Source of the DNA: Actinomyces sp. ph3
GTDB taxonomy: Bacteria; Actinomycetota; Actinomycetes; Actinomycetales; Actinomycetaceae
Assembly: GCF_000308055.1 (NCBI RefSeq)
Contig: NZ_CAGY01000008.1
Location: 1-64,000 of the forward strand
Direction: 5' to 3'
DNA length: 64,000 nucleotides
Shown: positions 20,968-30,678 of the stretch, one piece after another
How positions within the stretch are numbered: position 1 is the first letter of the stretch
How the letters are laid out: each line of letters opens with the position of its first letter
Translations under genes and position numbers: made by a program
Notes under the pieces: model-generated
The model's database searches: none
Told to the model about the DNA's origin: nothing
What the model saw: the letters and a program-made list of their open reading frames with translations, nothing else

Positions 20968-23172
20968 CTACATAAGCTTTGTAGACTCAAGCTTTTCAAC
21001 CAAGAGTCGGTTGTTCTTGATGAGGAAGGGACGAATCCCCAATCCCAGGACCACGGCAAATAGGGCAAAGGCACCCAGTAACAGCATTGCATCAAGGTAC
21101 TCACTGCCCGAGTACCCCGCGATCGAAGCGCGCAGAGCCGTGATCCCATGCGTTGCCGGAAGATACGGCGAAATCGACCGGAAGAAACTTGGCAGGATAT
21201 CCAAGGGGAATGCGCCACCGGAAGCCGAAATCTGGAGCACCAAAAACAGCACGCCCAGCGCCTTCCCCGCATTCCCGAAAGTCGCAATGAAGGTATAGAG
21301 CAGGAATGAGAACACGAAAGCCATGAGCCATCCCGCACACATGAACTCCCACGGATGAGCGTGCTGAACTTTCAGGAAGAACAGCTCACCCAGGCATAGG
21401 ATTGTCGCTTGGATAAGCGCGATCAGCCCAAAAATGAGGTAGCGCCCGAGGAAGCCTTCCCACAGCTTCACCTCGCGGCCCTTGAAATAGAGCGCAGTCG
21501 GATGTGTCTCTTCAAGTCCGTCAGCAACGTTCTCGGCAGTGACATCACTGCGCAGAGCAACAATCATCAGCACCGAGCCAACCCACAGCGCCAGCGCGGT
21601 GTACAAAGGAGCCATCTGTGATCCAAAGTTCTCCACCGGATACACCGGAATCGTCTCGATCCCCACCGGTGCTGCTAGCGCGATTGCGAGCGCTTGGGGA
21701 TCCGAACCAATGATCGTTCGAACCTTGGCAAGATTCCCACCGTTGAGTGCGTCAGTGAGCTTCGTGTGGATCGTCGCCAGCTTTTCCGAGGCCTCGCGAA
21801 GGCTGGTCCCGACGTTGCTGAAGGTGGATTGAAGTTTCGTCAGTCCCTCACGCACTCCCGTTGAGCCGTCACCTACTTGAGAGCTCGCTGCGGAAAGCTG
21901 ATTGCGAAGCGAGGCCATCGATGAAGTCGCAGAATTCATCGTCTGAGAAAGCTGCTCCAGCTGAGGGCGCAGCGTCGATTCGGCATCAGACTTGAGGGTG
22001 CTCACGGCCGTTTTCGCCTGTTCAATGAGGCTCTTCACGTCTTGATGATTTGCGGCTGCCGCTGCCCCGTTCTTTTCCAGATCATCCGCCGCCGCATTGA
22101 TCGCGCTTTGAAGTGAACTCAGGCGATCAGCAGAAGCTTGCAGACGATTCAGCACGTCTTGAGAAATGGGAGAACCTGGGAGCTGTGAAAGAGTCTCTTT
22201 CACGTGAAGATACTGGGTCGCCTGGTTGCCCACGGCCTCGGCCTGAGAGCGCAAGGTTGCCACGGCCGAAGTTACGGTGTTCCCACCTTGGGAATAAACA
22301 GCATCAATCGACGAAGACAAAGCGTCCAAGGAACTAGCCGACGCACTCACCGCCGAGGAAAGAGCAGAAGCGGCCTGCGAGGCGCCAGAAGAAATTTGTG
22401 CAATCGATGAGGAAGCAGTGTTTCCTGCGTTAGAGAGCGGGTCCTTCGCCTGCGCAGCATTGTTAATCATCGTCTGCGTGGAATCGACAAGCTGAATGGA
22501 CGAGCCAATAAGCCCCGCATAGGCATCAGCGCTCGCCGCCGCATTTCTGAGACGTGTCGAGGTCGTCTCCAGACGCGAATTGAGCGCCTGAATCCCGCGC
22601 ACGTTACTTGGGTCCGAAAGAGAGTCAGAAAGCGATGAAGCAGTATCGACAGCGATCTCAGCCAGAGTCTGAGCAAAAGCCTGATTGATCTGAGCGGAAA
22701 CATGCTCTGCTCCCTGCCCCGCGATCTTCGGACTCAAACCGTTCTTCTTCTCGTTGATGTAGTAGGTCAGCGGAGTGCTGTGTGCATCCGAAGAGAAGAA
22801 GGTCATCATCTCGCGCGAGAAATCCTGAGGAATCACGACCGCCGCGTAGTACTCACCGGAGCGAGTCTTCTCAACTGCCTGCGCTTCACTATCAACAACC
22901 CAGTCGAAATCCTCATTCGCACGCAGCGCGGCAACAACCTGATCGCCAATATTGATCTTCAAGGGCACCAGATCCGACTTGTACCCCTCGTCGCTATTGG
23001 CAATTGCGATTCGAAGATTCTTCGTATTCGCGAAAGGATCCCACGAGGCCGCAATGTTGAACCACGCGAAAATCGACGGAAGAACGACCAGCCCCAAGAC
23101 AACGACCATGGAGATGATCGAGCGATGAGCACGATGGAGATCAGCCCGGAAAATCTGCCATACAGCTTTCAC
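20968..23172 (-). CDS. YhgE/Pip family membrane protein (second of tandem pair)
   Basis: A 734-residue membrane protein of the YhgE/Pip (phage-infection-protein-like) family, related to ABC-2-type permeases and to the ESX/T7SS-linked YueB. One N-terminal helix (about 18-40) is followed by a large extracytoplasmic region rich in Ser/Ala with long helical, coiled-coil-like stretches (about 190-480), then five or six C-terminal membrane segments. The start is a GTG at 23172 overlapping the stop of the upstream paralogue as GTGA, with a GGGGAG ribosome site, so the two are coupled and may form a heteromer (inference). Function in actinobacteria is not established. Confidence 0.85.
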   Translation of the reverse strand: MKAVWQIFRADLHRAHRSIISMVVVLGLVVLPSIFAWFNIAASWDPFANTKNLRIAIANSDEGYKSDLVPLKINIGDQVVAALRANEDFDWVVDSEAQAVEKTRSGEYYAAVVIPQDFSREMMTFFSSDAHSTPLTYYINEKKNGLSPKIAGQGAEHVSAQINQAFAQTLAEIAVDTASSLSDSLSDPSNVRGIQALNSRLETTSTRLRNAAASADAYAGLIGSSIQLVDSTQTMINNAAQAKDPLSNAGNTASSSIAQISSGASQAASALSSAVSASASSLDALSSSIDAVYSQGGNTVTSAVATLRSQAEAVGNQATQYLHVKETLSQLPGSPISQDVLNRLQASADRLSSLQSAINAAADDLEKNGAAAAANHQDVKSLIEQAKTAVSTLKSDAESTLRPQLEQLSQTMNSATSSMASLRNQLSAASSQVGDGSTGVREGLTKLQSTFSNVGTSLREASEKLATIHTKLTDALNGGNLAKVRTIIGSDPQALAIALAAPVGIETIPVYPVENFGSQMAPLYTALALWVGSVLMIVALRSDVTAENVADGLEETHPTALYFKGREVKLWEGFLGRYLIFGLIALIQATILCLGELFFLKVQHAHPWEFMCAGWLMAFVFSFLLYTFIATFGNAGKALGVLFLVLQISASGGAFPLDILPSFFRSISPYLPATHGITALRASIAGYSGSEYLDAMLLLGAFALFAVVLGLGIRPFLIKNNRLLVEKLESTKLM

Positions 23173-25763
23173 TTCTCGCTCCCCTCTTCCGTATTTTCCT
23201 CATTGCCGAGGCGGTGTTTCCCCAGTTGCGCAGCGGAAGCCTTCACTCCATGAAGCCTGCGACGCAACAAGGAGCGCACATCAGAATCATCCATCGAGGT
23301 GAGCAACTGCTGACGAGCCAAAGACTCGCGAATGTATTCCAGAGCAATGAGGAAAGTAATAATCACAAGAATCCAGATAATCCAAAGCCCCAGAAGGAGT
23401 GGGACCTCAGCAACGCTCGCAACGGAGAGAATTGCAAGGACCGCCGGAATCACGATTCCCAGAATTAGAGCCCCGCGGCGCATCTTCGGATAACGCCGTT
23501 CGAAATTACGCGCACGACGGGTGACCGAACGCGAATACCCATCGTGATCGGCAAGGACTGCAACGATCTGAGACAGGCGGTAGCGCGAGGACGGAAGGTG
23601 CGTGGCCTCGGCAAGGAACAATCCCGAACGAGACAGATCTCGACTGACCATCGCATTGAGGTTGACCAAGAAGGGACGAACCAACAGGCCCAAAGCAAAA
23701 GCTATAAGAACGTGAATCCCCAAGACTCCAAGCGATCTCAGGTAGGCGTTGCCGTAGAAGCCACCGACGGTCTCGCGCATCGCATTGATCCCATAGGTGA
23801 AGGGGAAAAGCGGGTGGAGGAAACGGAAGAAGGAAGGCATCATCTCGATGGGATACAAGCCCGCTGCTCCGGGGATCTGAAGAATCACGATAATGACGCA
23901 CAGGCCCTTACCGATATGTTGGAAACAGGTCGCCAGCATGTAGATCACGGAAAGGAACACCAAAGAAACAAGGACAGCAGTACCTACAAAGGCAAACTTG
24001 GAGACCGTTTGGACACCGATTATCAGATCGCCGATGGAAACAACCAGAGCTTGCCCGATCGCGAATAGAGCCAAGAGCATCCAACGAGACATGTACTTTT
24101 GCGCCGAGGTCATGGAACCGACGCCCTCTTCATCGACCTCAAGCTTGAGAATGATCACGAGCGCGAAGGCACCGATCCAAAGGGAAAGGTTCGTGAAGAG
24201 CGGTGTCATCGCTGAACCATATGTGGCAACCGGGAAAACAGTCTGGGTTCTAATCGATGTCGGAGCAGCCATGAATTCTGCGATTTTCTCAGGATTGAGA
24301 TTCATCGAGCCCGCCAATGACTGAATCGCGTTGGAGGAGGAAATCAGCTGGATGTCCCCCTTGGCGCTGTCCAGATCAGACTTGAGAGACGCAATGTTCA
24401 CTGAAGACTGTGCAATCGTTGTTTTCGTTGAATCAAGCAAGGTATCAAGCTGGTCAAGAAGGCCCGAAATCTGCTCGCGCTGCCCTTTAAGAACAGCGAT
24501 CGCGGAGCGAAGATCAGCTGAGGCAGAGGACATCTGATCCAAGGCACTGGAAATGACTGGGAGCTGGCTCGTCACGCCAGAGCGCGCCTGCGTTGCCGCC
24601 TCGGTCAAGGACTGGCTGGCGGAATTCAGTGAGTTGAGTGCCTGAGCGATCGATGTTGAGGTCGAGGAGAGGTTCCCATTGAGCGCCGATAGATTCGACA
24701 ATGTCTGCCCAACCTGCGCGTTTTGTGTGCTCAGATCTTGTAGTGTCTGCGAGGCCGTGGGTAGATTCGCTATCCCCAAGCTTTGCAGGTCACGAAGAAT
24801 CTCACCGTTGGCTTGGTTGATGGATTGCCCCTCGGTGAGTACGCCGCCGATTGTCGTCGTTGCCCCCTGTACTCCTCCATTGAGAGTTCCACCGGCACTC
24901 GAGGCTTTAGCCACGGCAGCGGAGGCATGCGTCGAAAGCCCGTCCAGAGAAGTCGACATATTCGCGGTGAACTGCGAGAGGCTGGAGCGGGTATCGGCGA
25001 CAAGCTGATCGGCCTCAGACAGCGCGTCATTGAGATCGCTTAGCGCTGAGTCAGCGCTCGTCATTGAGCTTCGCGCACCACTGACCTTACCCTTTGCCGA
25101 ATCGAGCTTCTCCCCCATTCCGTTAAGGGATTCCTCGGCCTGCCCCAATTGTTCGCTCGCGGTCCTTACTTTCTCACTGATGTCTGAGCGTCCGTTTTGG
25201 AGGACTTCAGAAATAGATTTGCCCGTGGAGGTGATCTTCTCTGAGAGAGTCTGCGCAACAGTTGAAACAAAAGCCGAGTTGATCTGCTGATCTAAAGAAG
25301 AAGCTCCTGCTCCTGTGATTTTCGGAGCGACAGCATTGTTCTTCTCATTGACGTAGTACTGGACATCGGGTTTGGAATACGTACCGTCAACAATACCCGT
25401 GAGGCGCGTGGAGAAATCGGAAGGAATGATGAAAGCGGCATAGGATTCCCCGCGTTCAACTTCTTTCTTTGCTTGATCTGCCGAGACGAAATGCCATCCA
25501 AGCTGATCGTTCTCGCGTAGCTTGGATTCCAGCATCGTGCCCACGTTGACGAAACCGATCGCATCTTTCGTAGCGCCCTGATCTTCATTGGCAACTGCAA
25601 CGCGGATCTTCCCTGTATTCGAATAAGGATCCCAAAAACCGACGATGTTAAACCATGCATACAGTGCAGGTACGAAGAGAAGGCCGATGATGACAATCCA
25701 CGCGGCAGGCACGGTCACCATTCGCCGTATGTCTCGCTTGAGCGATCGCACAACGGGCCTCAT
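23169..25763 (-). CDS. YhgE/Pip family membrane protein (first of tandem pair)
   Basis: An 864-residue relative of the downstream gene with the same plan: N-terminal helix (about 19-38), the shared FNIVGFWDPYSNTGKIRVAVAN segment, a long Ser/Ala/Gln-rich helical ectodomain (about 190-500), and a C-terminal membrane block. It adds a C-terminal extension of about 130 residues with two more hydrophobic segments and a charged tail ending in Glu-rich sequence. The ATG at 25763 has AAGGAG 5 nt upstream. It sits 77 nt after smpB, possibly in the same transcript. Confidence 0.85.
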   Translation of the reverse strand: MRPVVRSLKRDIRRMVTVPAAWIVIIGLLFVPALYAWFNIVGFWDPYSNTGKIRVAVANEDQGATKDAIGFVNVGTMLESKLRENDQLGWHFVSADQAKKEVERGESYAAFIIPSDFSTRLTGIVDGTYSKPDVQYYVNEKNNAVAPKITGAGASSLDQQINSAFVSTVAQTLSEKITSTGKSISEVLQNGRSDISEKVRTASEQLGQAEESLNGMGEKLDSAKGKVSGARSSMTSADSALSDLNDALSEADQLVADTRSSLSQFTANMSTSLDGLSTHASAAVAKASSAGGTLNGGVQGATTTIGGVLTEGQSINQANGEILRDLQSLGIANLPTASQTLQDLSTQNAQVGQTLSNLSALNGNLSSTSTSIAQALNSLNSASQSLTEAATQARSGVTSQLPVISSALDQMSSASADLRSAIAVLKGQREQISGLLDQLDTLLDSTKTTIAQSSVNIASLKSDLDSAKGDIQLISSSNAIQSLAGSMNLNPEKIAEFMAAPTSIRTQTVFPVATYGSAMTPLFTNLSLWIGAFALVIILKLEVDEEGVGSMTSAQKYMSRWMLLALFAIGQALVVSIGDLIIGVQTVSKFAFVGTAVLVSLVFLSVIYMLATCFQHIGKGLCVIIVILQIPGAAGLYPIEMMPSFFRFLHPLFPFTYGINAMRETVGGFYGNAYLRSLGVLGIHVLIAFALGLLVRPFLVNLNAMVSRDLSRSGLFLAEATHLPSSRYRLSQIVAVLADHDGYSRSVTRRARNFERRYPKMRRGALILGIVIPAVLAILSVASVAEVPLLLGLWIIWILVIITFLIALEYIRESLARQQLLTSMDDSDVRSLLRRRLHGVKASAAQLGKHRLGNEENTEEGSEK

Positions 25764-25840
25764 CAGCGCTCCTTAAAAGAACAGGCTGTGTACCTTCCGT
25801 ATGGAGGGCACACAGCACTTCCTCGTGAGCACACCACCGA

Positions 25841-26368
25841 TCAGCGACGTGCTTGTTTGACATAGCGACGCATCGCGCGCTCTGCCTCACGCTGGTCCTG
25901 TTTTTCGCGCAGGGCCTGACGTTTATCCCACTCTTGTTTACCGCGAGCAAGGGCAATCTCAACCTTTGCACGGCCACCAATGAAGTACAGCTCAAGGGGG
26001 ACAATCGTGTACCCCTTGGCGGAAGACTTATCGGCCAGAGTGGAAATCTGACTGCTATGCAGCAGAAGCTTCCTCTTTCGCGTCGGCGCATGGTTGGTCC
26101 ACGAGCCCTGCGCATACATGGGGATATTCGCCCCATACAGCCAGGCCTCGCCGTTCTTAATCTCTACCCACGCATCGACCAGCGAGGCACGTCCCATTCG
26201 GAGGGCTTTCACTTCGGTGCCCGAAAGCACCATGCCAGCCTCCCACGTATCTTCAATGAGATAGTCGTGGCGAGCCTTCTTATTGCGCGCAATGGTTTTC
26301 TTCGCGTCCGAGGCAGCCTTACGCTTCTCGGATTCGGTAGGCTTTGGTTTCTTCCATTCCTTCGGCAT
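25841..26368 (-). CDS. smpB: SsrA-binding protein
   Basis: Binds tmRNA and delivers it to stalled ribosomes. The 175-residue protein shows the SmpB core: NKKARHDYLIEDTWEAGMVLSGTEVKALR near the N-terminus, YGANIPMY, RKRKLLLH, and a basic C-terminal tail (ALARGKQEWDKRQALREKQ then RRYVKQARR). An N-terminal extension of about 27 mostly basic residues precedes the core. I start at the ATG at 26368, with GAGGGGG 5 nt upstream, rather than at the GTG two codons earlier. Its partner ssrA is on the same strand beyond the two YhgE/Pip genes. Confidence 0.95.
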   Translation of the reverse strand: MPKEWKKPKPTESEKRKAASDAKKTIARNKKARHDYLIEDTWEAGMVLSGTEVKALRMGRASLVDAWVEIKNGEAWLYGANIPMYAQGSWTNHAPTRKRKLLLHSSQISTLADKSSAKGYTIVPLELYFIGGRAKVEIALARGKQEWDKRQALREKQDQREAERAMRRYVKQARR

Positions 26369-26408
26369 AAGCACCCCCTCAGTGAGAAATTACAGGAGAA
26401 CTATTGTC

Positions 26409-27680
26409 CTACAAGTAATCCAGAGGTTCAACATCAGCACCATTGCGCATGACAGACAGGTGCAAGTGGCAGCCGGTGGCGTATCCGGTAGCGCCAACCC
26501 AGCCCAGAACCGTATCGCGTCCAACGTGCTGGCCAACATAGACATTGGTGGACTGCATATGAACATAGGCGGTCGACATGGACGCGCCATTCATCATCCC
26601 GTGGTTCACGTAGACCACGTTTCCGCCAGCCGTTTCAACGGTCACAGCGGTGACAACACCTTCGGCAACCGGATAAATTTCAGTACCGCAGTTTGCCGCA
26701 AAGTCTGTCCCATTGTGATAGCGAGAGATCCCAAGGACGGGGTGGACGCGCCATCCGAATGGTGAAGTCACAACCAAGGGAACGGGAAGCGGGCTGGAGA
26801 AGTTCGACGAGGAGGTGTAGCGCCTATTCTGGCGGCGGTTCTCTTCATCGATCGCAGCGAGCTTCGAGGTCGCATCCTGGTATTCGCGCTGCCACTGGCC
26901 AAGTTGTTCTTCAGCCTGAGCCTTCTGCGCATCCCACTGGGCGCGTTTTTCTTCCGAGGTCTTCTTCAGTTCGTCGAGCTCGCGGAGCTTCGTTTCCGCA
27001 GTGTTCTTTGCGCTCTCTGCTTCTTCCGAGGCCTTACGTGCCTTCTCCTCCAGAGAAGAAATTCGCGAGGTCACGGCGTCTTGTCTACTCTGTTGGTTAC
27101 GCGTTGCCGCCTGCATATCCATTGCCTGGCTAAGTGCACTGTCTTGAGCGCGTGTCATCGCATCCGCTGCGGCTGCTCGATCAGCAATCTCTTCAGTTCC
27201 TGAAGAGGACAGCGCGATCAGAAGGGGCGAGCTCACTCCCCCGGACTGATACATCTCGCGCGCCAATGCACCCACAGCTTTTTGAGATTCCTCTTGCTGT
27301 TTGCGCGCCTTCTCCATCGCAGTGTTGAGACGAGCAACCTCAGCCTGAGCTGCATCCAGTTGTGCCTGTGCAACGTCATGCTCGCGCTTGGCGCCCTCGT
27401 AGCGTTCATTCGCAGTGTCAAGCTCAGCCTGGGCAACGGGGATCTGAGCATTCGCTGTTTCAAGGTCTAAGTAGACCTGGGCGAGCGAAGCGTCCAAACC
27501 CTCAAGGTTGTTGCGAAGCTCTTGCACGTGCTGCGCGGACTCACGCTGAGCCTGAGCAACGCGATCACGGTCTTCATCCGCAAAAGCGGGTGGTACCAGA
27601 GCGAGCGGTGCTGCAACAACAAGCAGCGTCACCGCACTGGTAAGTCCCGTTGAAAAACCGTGAAAACGCGTCTTTGCCAT
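26409..27680 (-). CDS. Coiled-coil M23 peptidase (EnvC/NlpD-like), FtsEX partner candidate
   Basis: A secreted 423-residue murein hydrolase or hydrolase activator. A signal peptide (to AFA-DEDRD, about residue 34) is followed by a long Gln/Glu/Ala-rich coiled coil (about 35-270) and a C-terminal M23 domain. Zinc ligands are present: His322 and Asp326 (HNGTD) and the H-L-H pair His405/His407, so it should be an active endopeptidase, unlike E. coli EnvC. It starts 5 nt after the ftsX stop. Location and architecture suggest that FtsEX controls it across the membrane, as for EnvC, or RipC in mycobacteria (inference). The ribosome site is weak. Confidence 0.88.
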   Translation of the reverse strand: MAKTRFHGFSTGLTSAVTLLVVAAPLALVPPAFADEDRDRVAQAQRESAQHVQELRNNLEGLDASLAQVYLDLETANAQIPVAQAELDTANERYEGAKREHDVAQAQLDAAQAEVARLNTAMEKARKQQEESQKAVGALAREMYQSGGVSSPLLIALSSSGTEEIADRAAAADAMTRAQDSALSQAMDMQAATRNQQSRQDAVTSRISSLEEKARKASEEAESAKNTAETKLRELDELKKTSEEKRAQWDAQKAQAEEQLGQWQREYQDATSKLAAIDEENRRQNRRYTSSSNFSSPLPVPLVVTSPFGWRVHPVLGISRYHNGTDFAANCGTEIYPVAEGVVTAVTVETAGGNVVYVNHGMMNGASMSTAYVHMQSTNVYVGQHVGRDTVLGWVGATGYATGCHLHLSVMRNGADVEPLDYL

Positions 27681-27685
27681 AGAGA

Positions 27686-28600
27686 TCAGATCTTCGTGTA
27701 CTTCGCCAGTGAGAATGCGGATGCCGAGAGCGCAAGGAGCACTGCAGCAATGATGAGGATCGGCGACATGATCCACACCTCACGCATGCCAATAAAGTTC
27801 GTCCAACGGAAGGCCTGTGCAAGCCATTGATTCACCAGGACGTGAACACCAACGAACAGGGTTCCCACTGCCAAGAGAGCACCGACCACTGCAGCAATCG
27901 CGCCCTCAATCATGAAGGGGGCTTGGATAAACAGATTCGAGGCACCAACCAGTCGCATGATGGAGGTTTCACGTTCACGACTCATCGCGGACAGGCGAAT
28001 AGTGGTCGTAATGAGCAAGACCGCGGCGACGATCATCACGCCCGCCAAGCCCAGCGACAGGCCTCGGGCTTTACCCAAAACCTGGAACAAGGGCTCAACG
28101 ATCTCACGCTGGTCCTTCACAACGGATACGCCAGCTGAACCCGTGAACTCGTCGCGAATAATGCTGAATTGCTCGGGATTGACCAGCTTGACGCGGAAAG
28201 ACACTTGCATCATGTCCTCGGTCGTCCACTGCCCCAGCGGAGAATTACCGTAGATCTTCACGAAGTTCTTAAAGGCCTCAGCCTTCGATTCTTCGTAGAC
28301 GTCCTTAACGTAGGGAGCCAGCTCAGCAGAACGGAGCTTATCGCGCACCGCTGCAATCTGCGTTTCCGTTGCCTCTTGGTTATTGCAGCTCGGAGTCTGG
28401 TCATTGTTGGCACACATGTAGATCGACACCTCGATCTTGTCGTACCACTGACTCTTCATTCGAGAGACCTGCATCTGCGAAAGGCCTGCAATACCCACAA
28501 ATAGCAGGGACACGAAGGTCACGATCACCACGGCAACAGACATCGCGCGGTTTCGCGACAGGCCCTTGCCAACTTCCGAAAGAATAAAACGTAACTTCAT
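27686..28600 (-). CDS. ftsX: Cell division protein FtsX
   Basis: Membrane subunit of the FtsEX ABC-type complex, which transmits ATP-driven conformational change to periplasmic wall hydrolases at the septum. A helix at about 20-40 is followed by an extracellular domain (about 50-165; it contains a Cys pair around CANNDQTPSC that could form a disulfide) and three C-terminal helices. 304 residues, typical for actinobacteria. The ATG overlaps the ftsE stop as TAATG, showing coupling. Confidence 0.94.
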   Translation of the reverse strand: MKLRFILSEVGKGLSRNRAMSVAVVIVTFVSLLFVGIAGLSQMQVSRMKSQWYDKIEVSIYMCANNDQTPSCNNQEATETQIAAVRDKLRSAELAPYVKDVYEESKAEAFKNFVKIYGNSPLGQWTTEDMMQVSFRVKLVNPEQFSIIRDEFTGSAGVSVVKDQREIVEPLFQVLGKARGLSLGLAGVMIVAAVLLITTTIRLSAMSRERETSIMRLVGASNLFIQAPFMIEGAIAAVVGALLAVGTLFVGVHVLVNQWLAQAFRWTNFIGMREVWIMSPILIIAAVLLALSASAFSLAKYTKI

Positions 28601-29289
28601 TACTTCACCGCCCCGTACACGCCGCTGTTCTGATCACGAGCAACCGTTCCATCGTGCAATTCAATGACGCGCATACGCATCTGGTTCACGATTGCAGCGT
28701 CGTGCGTTGCCATCACAACTGTGGTGCCATTGCGGTTAATACGATCCAGCAAACGCATGATTCCAAGCGATGTATCCGGGTCCAAGTTACCGGTCGGCTC
28801 ATCCGCAAGAAGCAACTCGGGACGGTTCACCATCGCACGAGCAATTGCCACACGCTGTTCTTCGCCACCGGAAAGCTCATGGGGAAGGCGCCTTTCTTTA
28901 CCAGCCAAACCGACCAGTTCCAGAACATCGGGAACCTGGGTTTCGATAGCGTGGCGAGGCTTACCAATGACCTCCATCGCCAGAGCAACGTTCTCGTATA
29001 CGGTCTTCGAAGGCAGCAAACGGAAGTCCTGGAACACGGTCCCGACCTGACGTCGCAGCTTAGGAACCGACCAACGCGAGAGTTTACCCACGTCGTGGCC
29101 GAGGACCCACACCTTTCCTGACGTCGCACGAATTTCCCTCATGGTGAGTTGAAGGAAAGTGGACTTACCGGAACCGGACTTTCCCACGAGGAAGACAAAC
29201 TCTCCGCGCTTCACTTCAAGGGAAACATCATCTAATGCCGGACGTGCACCAGGCTGATACACCATGGTGACGTGATCAAATCGAATCAT
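28600..29289 (-). CDS. ftsE: Cell division ATP-binding protein FtsE
   Basis: ATPase of the FtsEX complex. Walker [11 protein letters not shown] loop, signature LSGGEEQR and Walker [13 protein letters not shown] are all intact in 229 residues. It opens an ftsE-ftsX-M23 peptidase operon. The gene begins about 100 nt upstream of the prfB terminator, so it has its own promoter region. No clear ribosome site precedes the ATG. Confidence 0.95.
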   Translation of the reverse strand: MIRFDHVTMVYQPGARPALDDVSLEVKRGEFVFLVGKSGSGKSTFLQLTMREIRATSGKVWVLGHDVGKLSRWSVPKLRRQVGTVFQDFRLLPSKTVYENVALAMEVIGKPRHAIETQVPDVLELVGLAGKERRLPHELSGGEEQRVAIARAMVNRPELLLADEPTGNLDPDTSLGIMRLLDRINRNGTTVVMATHDAAIVNQMRMRVIELHDGTVARDQNSGVYGAVK

Positions 29290-29363
29290 GAGCCGTCTCT
29301 GATTGGGGTTATGGTCCCTTTTACCCTATGCAGCTCGCGCCTCAAAACTTAGGCGACACGCGC

Positions 29364-29390
29364 AAAAGCCCGGGCCAGGCCCGGGCTTTT
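29364..29390 (-). terminator. Bidirectional terminator between prfB and ftsE
   Basis: AAAAGCCCGGG at 29364-29374 pairs with CCCGGGCTTTT at 29380-29390 around a 5-nt loop. The A/T ends make it symmetric. It ends 5 nt before the prfB stop. Confidence 0.88.
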
Positions 29391-29394
29391 CGCA

Positions 29395-30522
29395 TCAGTC
29401 TTGATTCTGCTGATTCTTACGCCAACGAATTCCGGCGTTGATGAAGCCGTCGATATCACCATCGAAGACGTTCTGGGGATTGCCGGATTCGTATTCGGTA
29501 CGCAGGTCCTTCACCATCTGGTAGGGCTGCAAGACGTAGGAGCGCATCTGGTCACCCCACGAGGCCTTCACATCACCCGCGAGTTCCTTCTTCTTCGCCT
29601 GCTCTTCCTCGTGGCGCAGCACAAGAAGGCGAGATTGCAGAACTCGAAGAGCGGCCGCGCGGTTTTGAATCTGCGACTTTTCGTCCTGCATCGAAACGAC
29701 AATACCCGTCGGGATGTGAGTCATTCGAACGGCGGAGTCCGTCGTATTCACCGACTGACCACCGGGGCCGGAAGAACGGAAGACATCGACCTTCAGTTCG
29801 GACTCGGGAATCTCAATGTGGTCCGTCGACTCGATCAGAGGAATAACCTCAACAGCCGCGAAAGAGGTCTGGCGACGTCCCTGGTTATCAAAGGGGCTGA
29901 TACGCACGAGGCGGTGGGTGCCGGCTTCGACCGAAAGAGTGCCATAGGCGTAAGGGGCTTGGACCTCGAAGGTTGCGGACTTCAAGCCAGCTTCTTCTGC
30001 GTAGGACGTATCCATAACCTTCGTCGGATACCCGTGGCGCTCTGCCCAGCGCAGGTACATGCGCAGCAGGATCTCAGCAAAATCTGCAGCATCCACGCCG
30101 CCAGCGCCACTTCGGATGGTGATGACTGCGTTGCGCTCGTCATATTCGCCATCAAGAAGAGTGCGGATCTCAAGGGCGGACATATCGTCCTTCAATGAGG
30201 CAAGGTCAGATTCGGCCTCGGCAAAAATATCTTCCGCGTCCGCAGGATCGCTCTCAGCGGTCTCACGGGCCATGTCAACAATCGCCTCGAGGTCGTCAAT
30301 GCGTTCTTCCATTGCCAGAACACGATCGAGCTCACTCTGGCGGTGCGACAGCTGCGAAGTCACTTCCTGCGCATGCGCGGGGTCATCCCACAGGTCAGGA
30401 GCGGCTGCCTTCTGCGACAGCTCCGCGATTTGGGCGCGAAGACGCTCGGGCTGCACAACGGCGGAAATATTTTCCATCGTCGTACGCAAGGACTGGATCT
30501 CTTCAGAAAACTCAATGGCCAC
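29395..30522 (-). CDS. prfB: Peptide chain release factor 2
   Basis: Releases peptides at UGA and UAA codons. The GGQ hydrolysis motif lies in [10 protein letters not shown], and the tripeptide SPF ([10 protein letters not shown]) marks it as RF2 rather than RF1. 375 residues in a single uninterrupted frame: the autoregulatory +1 frameshift of many prfB genes is absent, in line with other actinobacteria. The start is a GTG with no Shine-Dalgarno sequence; a TACCCT element lies 6 nt upstream. Confidence 0.95.
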   Translation of the reverse strand: MAIEFSEEIQSLRTTMENISAVVQPERLRAQIAELSQKAAAPDLWDDPAHAQEVTSQLSHRQSELDRVLAMEERIDDLEAIVDMARETAESDPADAEDIFAEAESDLASLKDDMSALEIRTLLDGEYDERNAVITIRSGAGGVDAADFAEILLRMYLRWAERHGYPTKVMDTSYAEEAGLKSATFEVQAPYAYGTLSVEAGTHRLVRISPFDNQGRRQTSFAAVEVIPLIESTDHIEIPESELKVDVFRSSGPGGQSVNTTDSAVRMTHIPTGIVVSMQDEKSQIQNRAAALRVLQSRLLVLRHEEEQAKKKELAGDVKASWGDQMRSYVLQPYQMVKDLRTEYESGNPQNVFDGDIDGFINAGIRWRKNQQNQD

Positions 30523-30528
30523 GTCTAA

Positions 30529-30534
30529 AGGGTA
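30529..30534 (-). promoter_or_regulatory. Putative -10 element of prfB (leaderless)
   Basis: TACCCT on the minus strand, exactly 6 nt before the GTG start, with no ribosome site. It suggests that transcription starts at the GTG. Confidence 0.45.
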
Positions 30535-30562
30535 GCCGATTCATCGAATTATTGACGAGGCC

Positions 30563-30602
30563 GGGGCCGGGTGAGGGACAATCACTCCCCTCACCCGGCC
30601 CC
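30563..30602 (-). terminator. GC-rich hairpin after the ABC importer operon
   Basis: A 15-bp perfect stem (30563-30577 with 30588-30602) and a 10-nt loop, 76 nt past the ATPase stop. There is no T tract, so it may act as an mRNA end or a weak terminator. Confidence 0.6.
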
Positions 30603-30678
30603 GGGCCGTGCAGTTATTTCATTGTATGAACGCCTCTACGGCGCATCCGCCTGCATTCAGGAGATTGCGTCCAGCAGT

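Noticed and set aside
29395-30522. Programmed frameshift in prfB
   Set aside because: Looked for an in-frame early UGA with a shift site; the gene is a single frame throughout.
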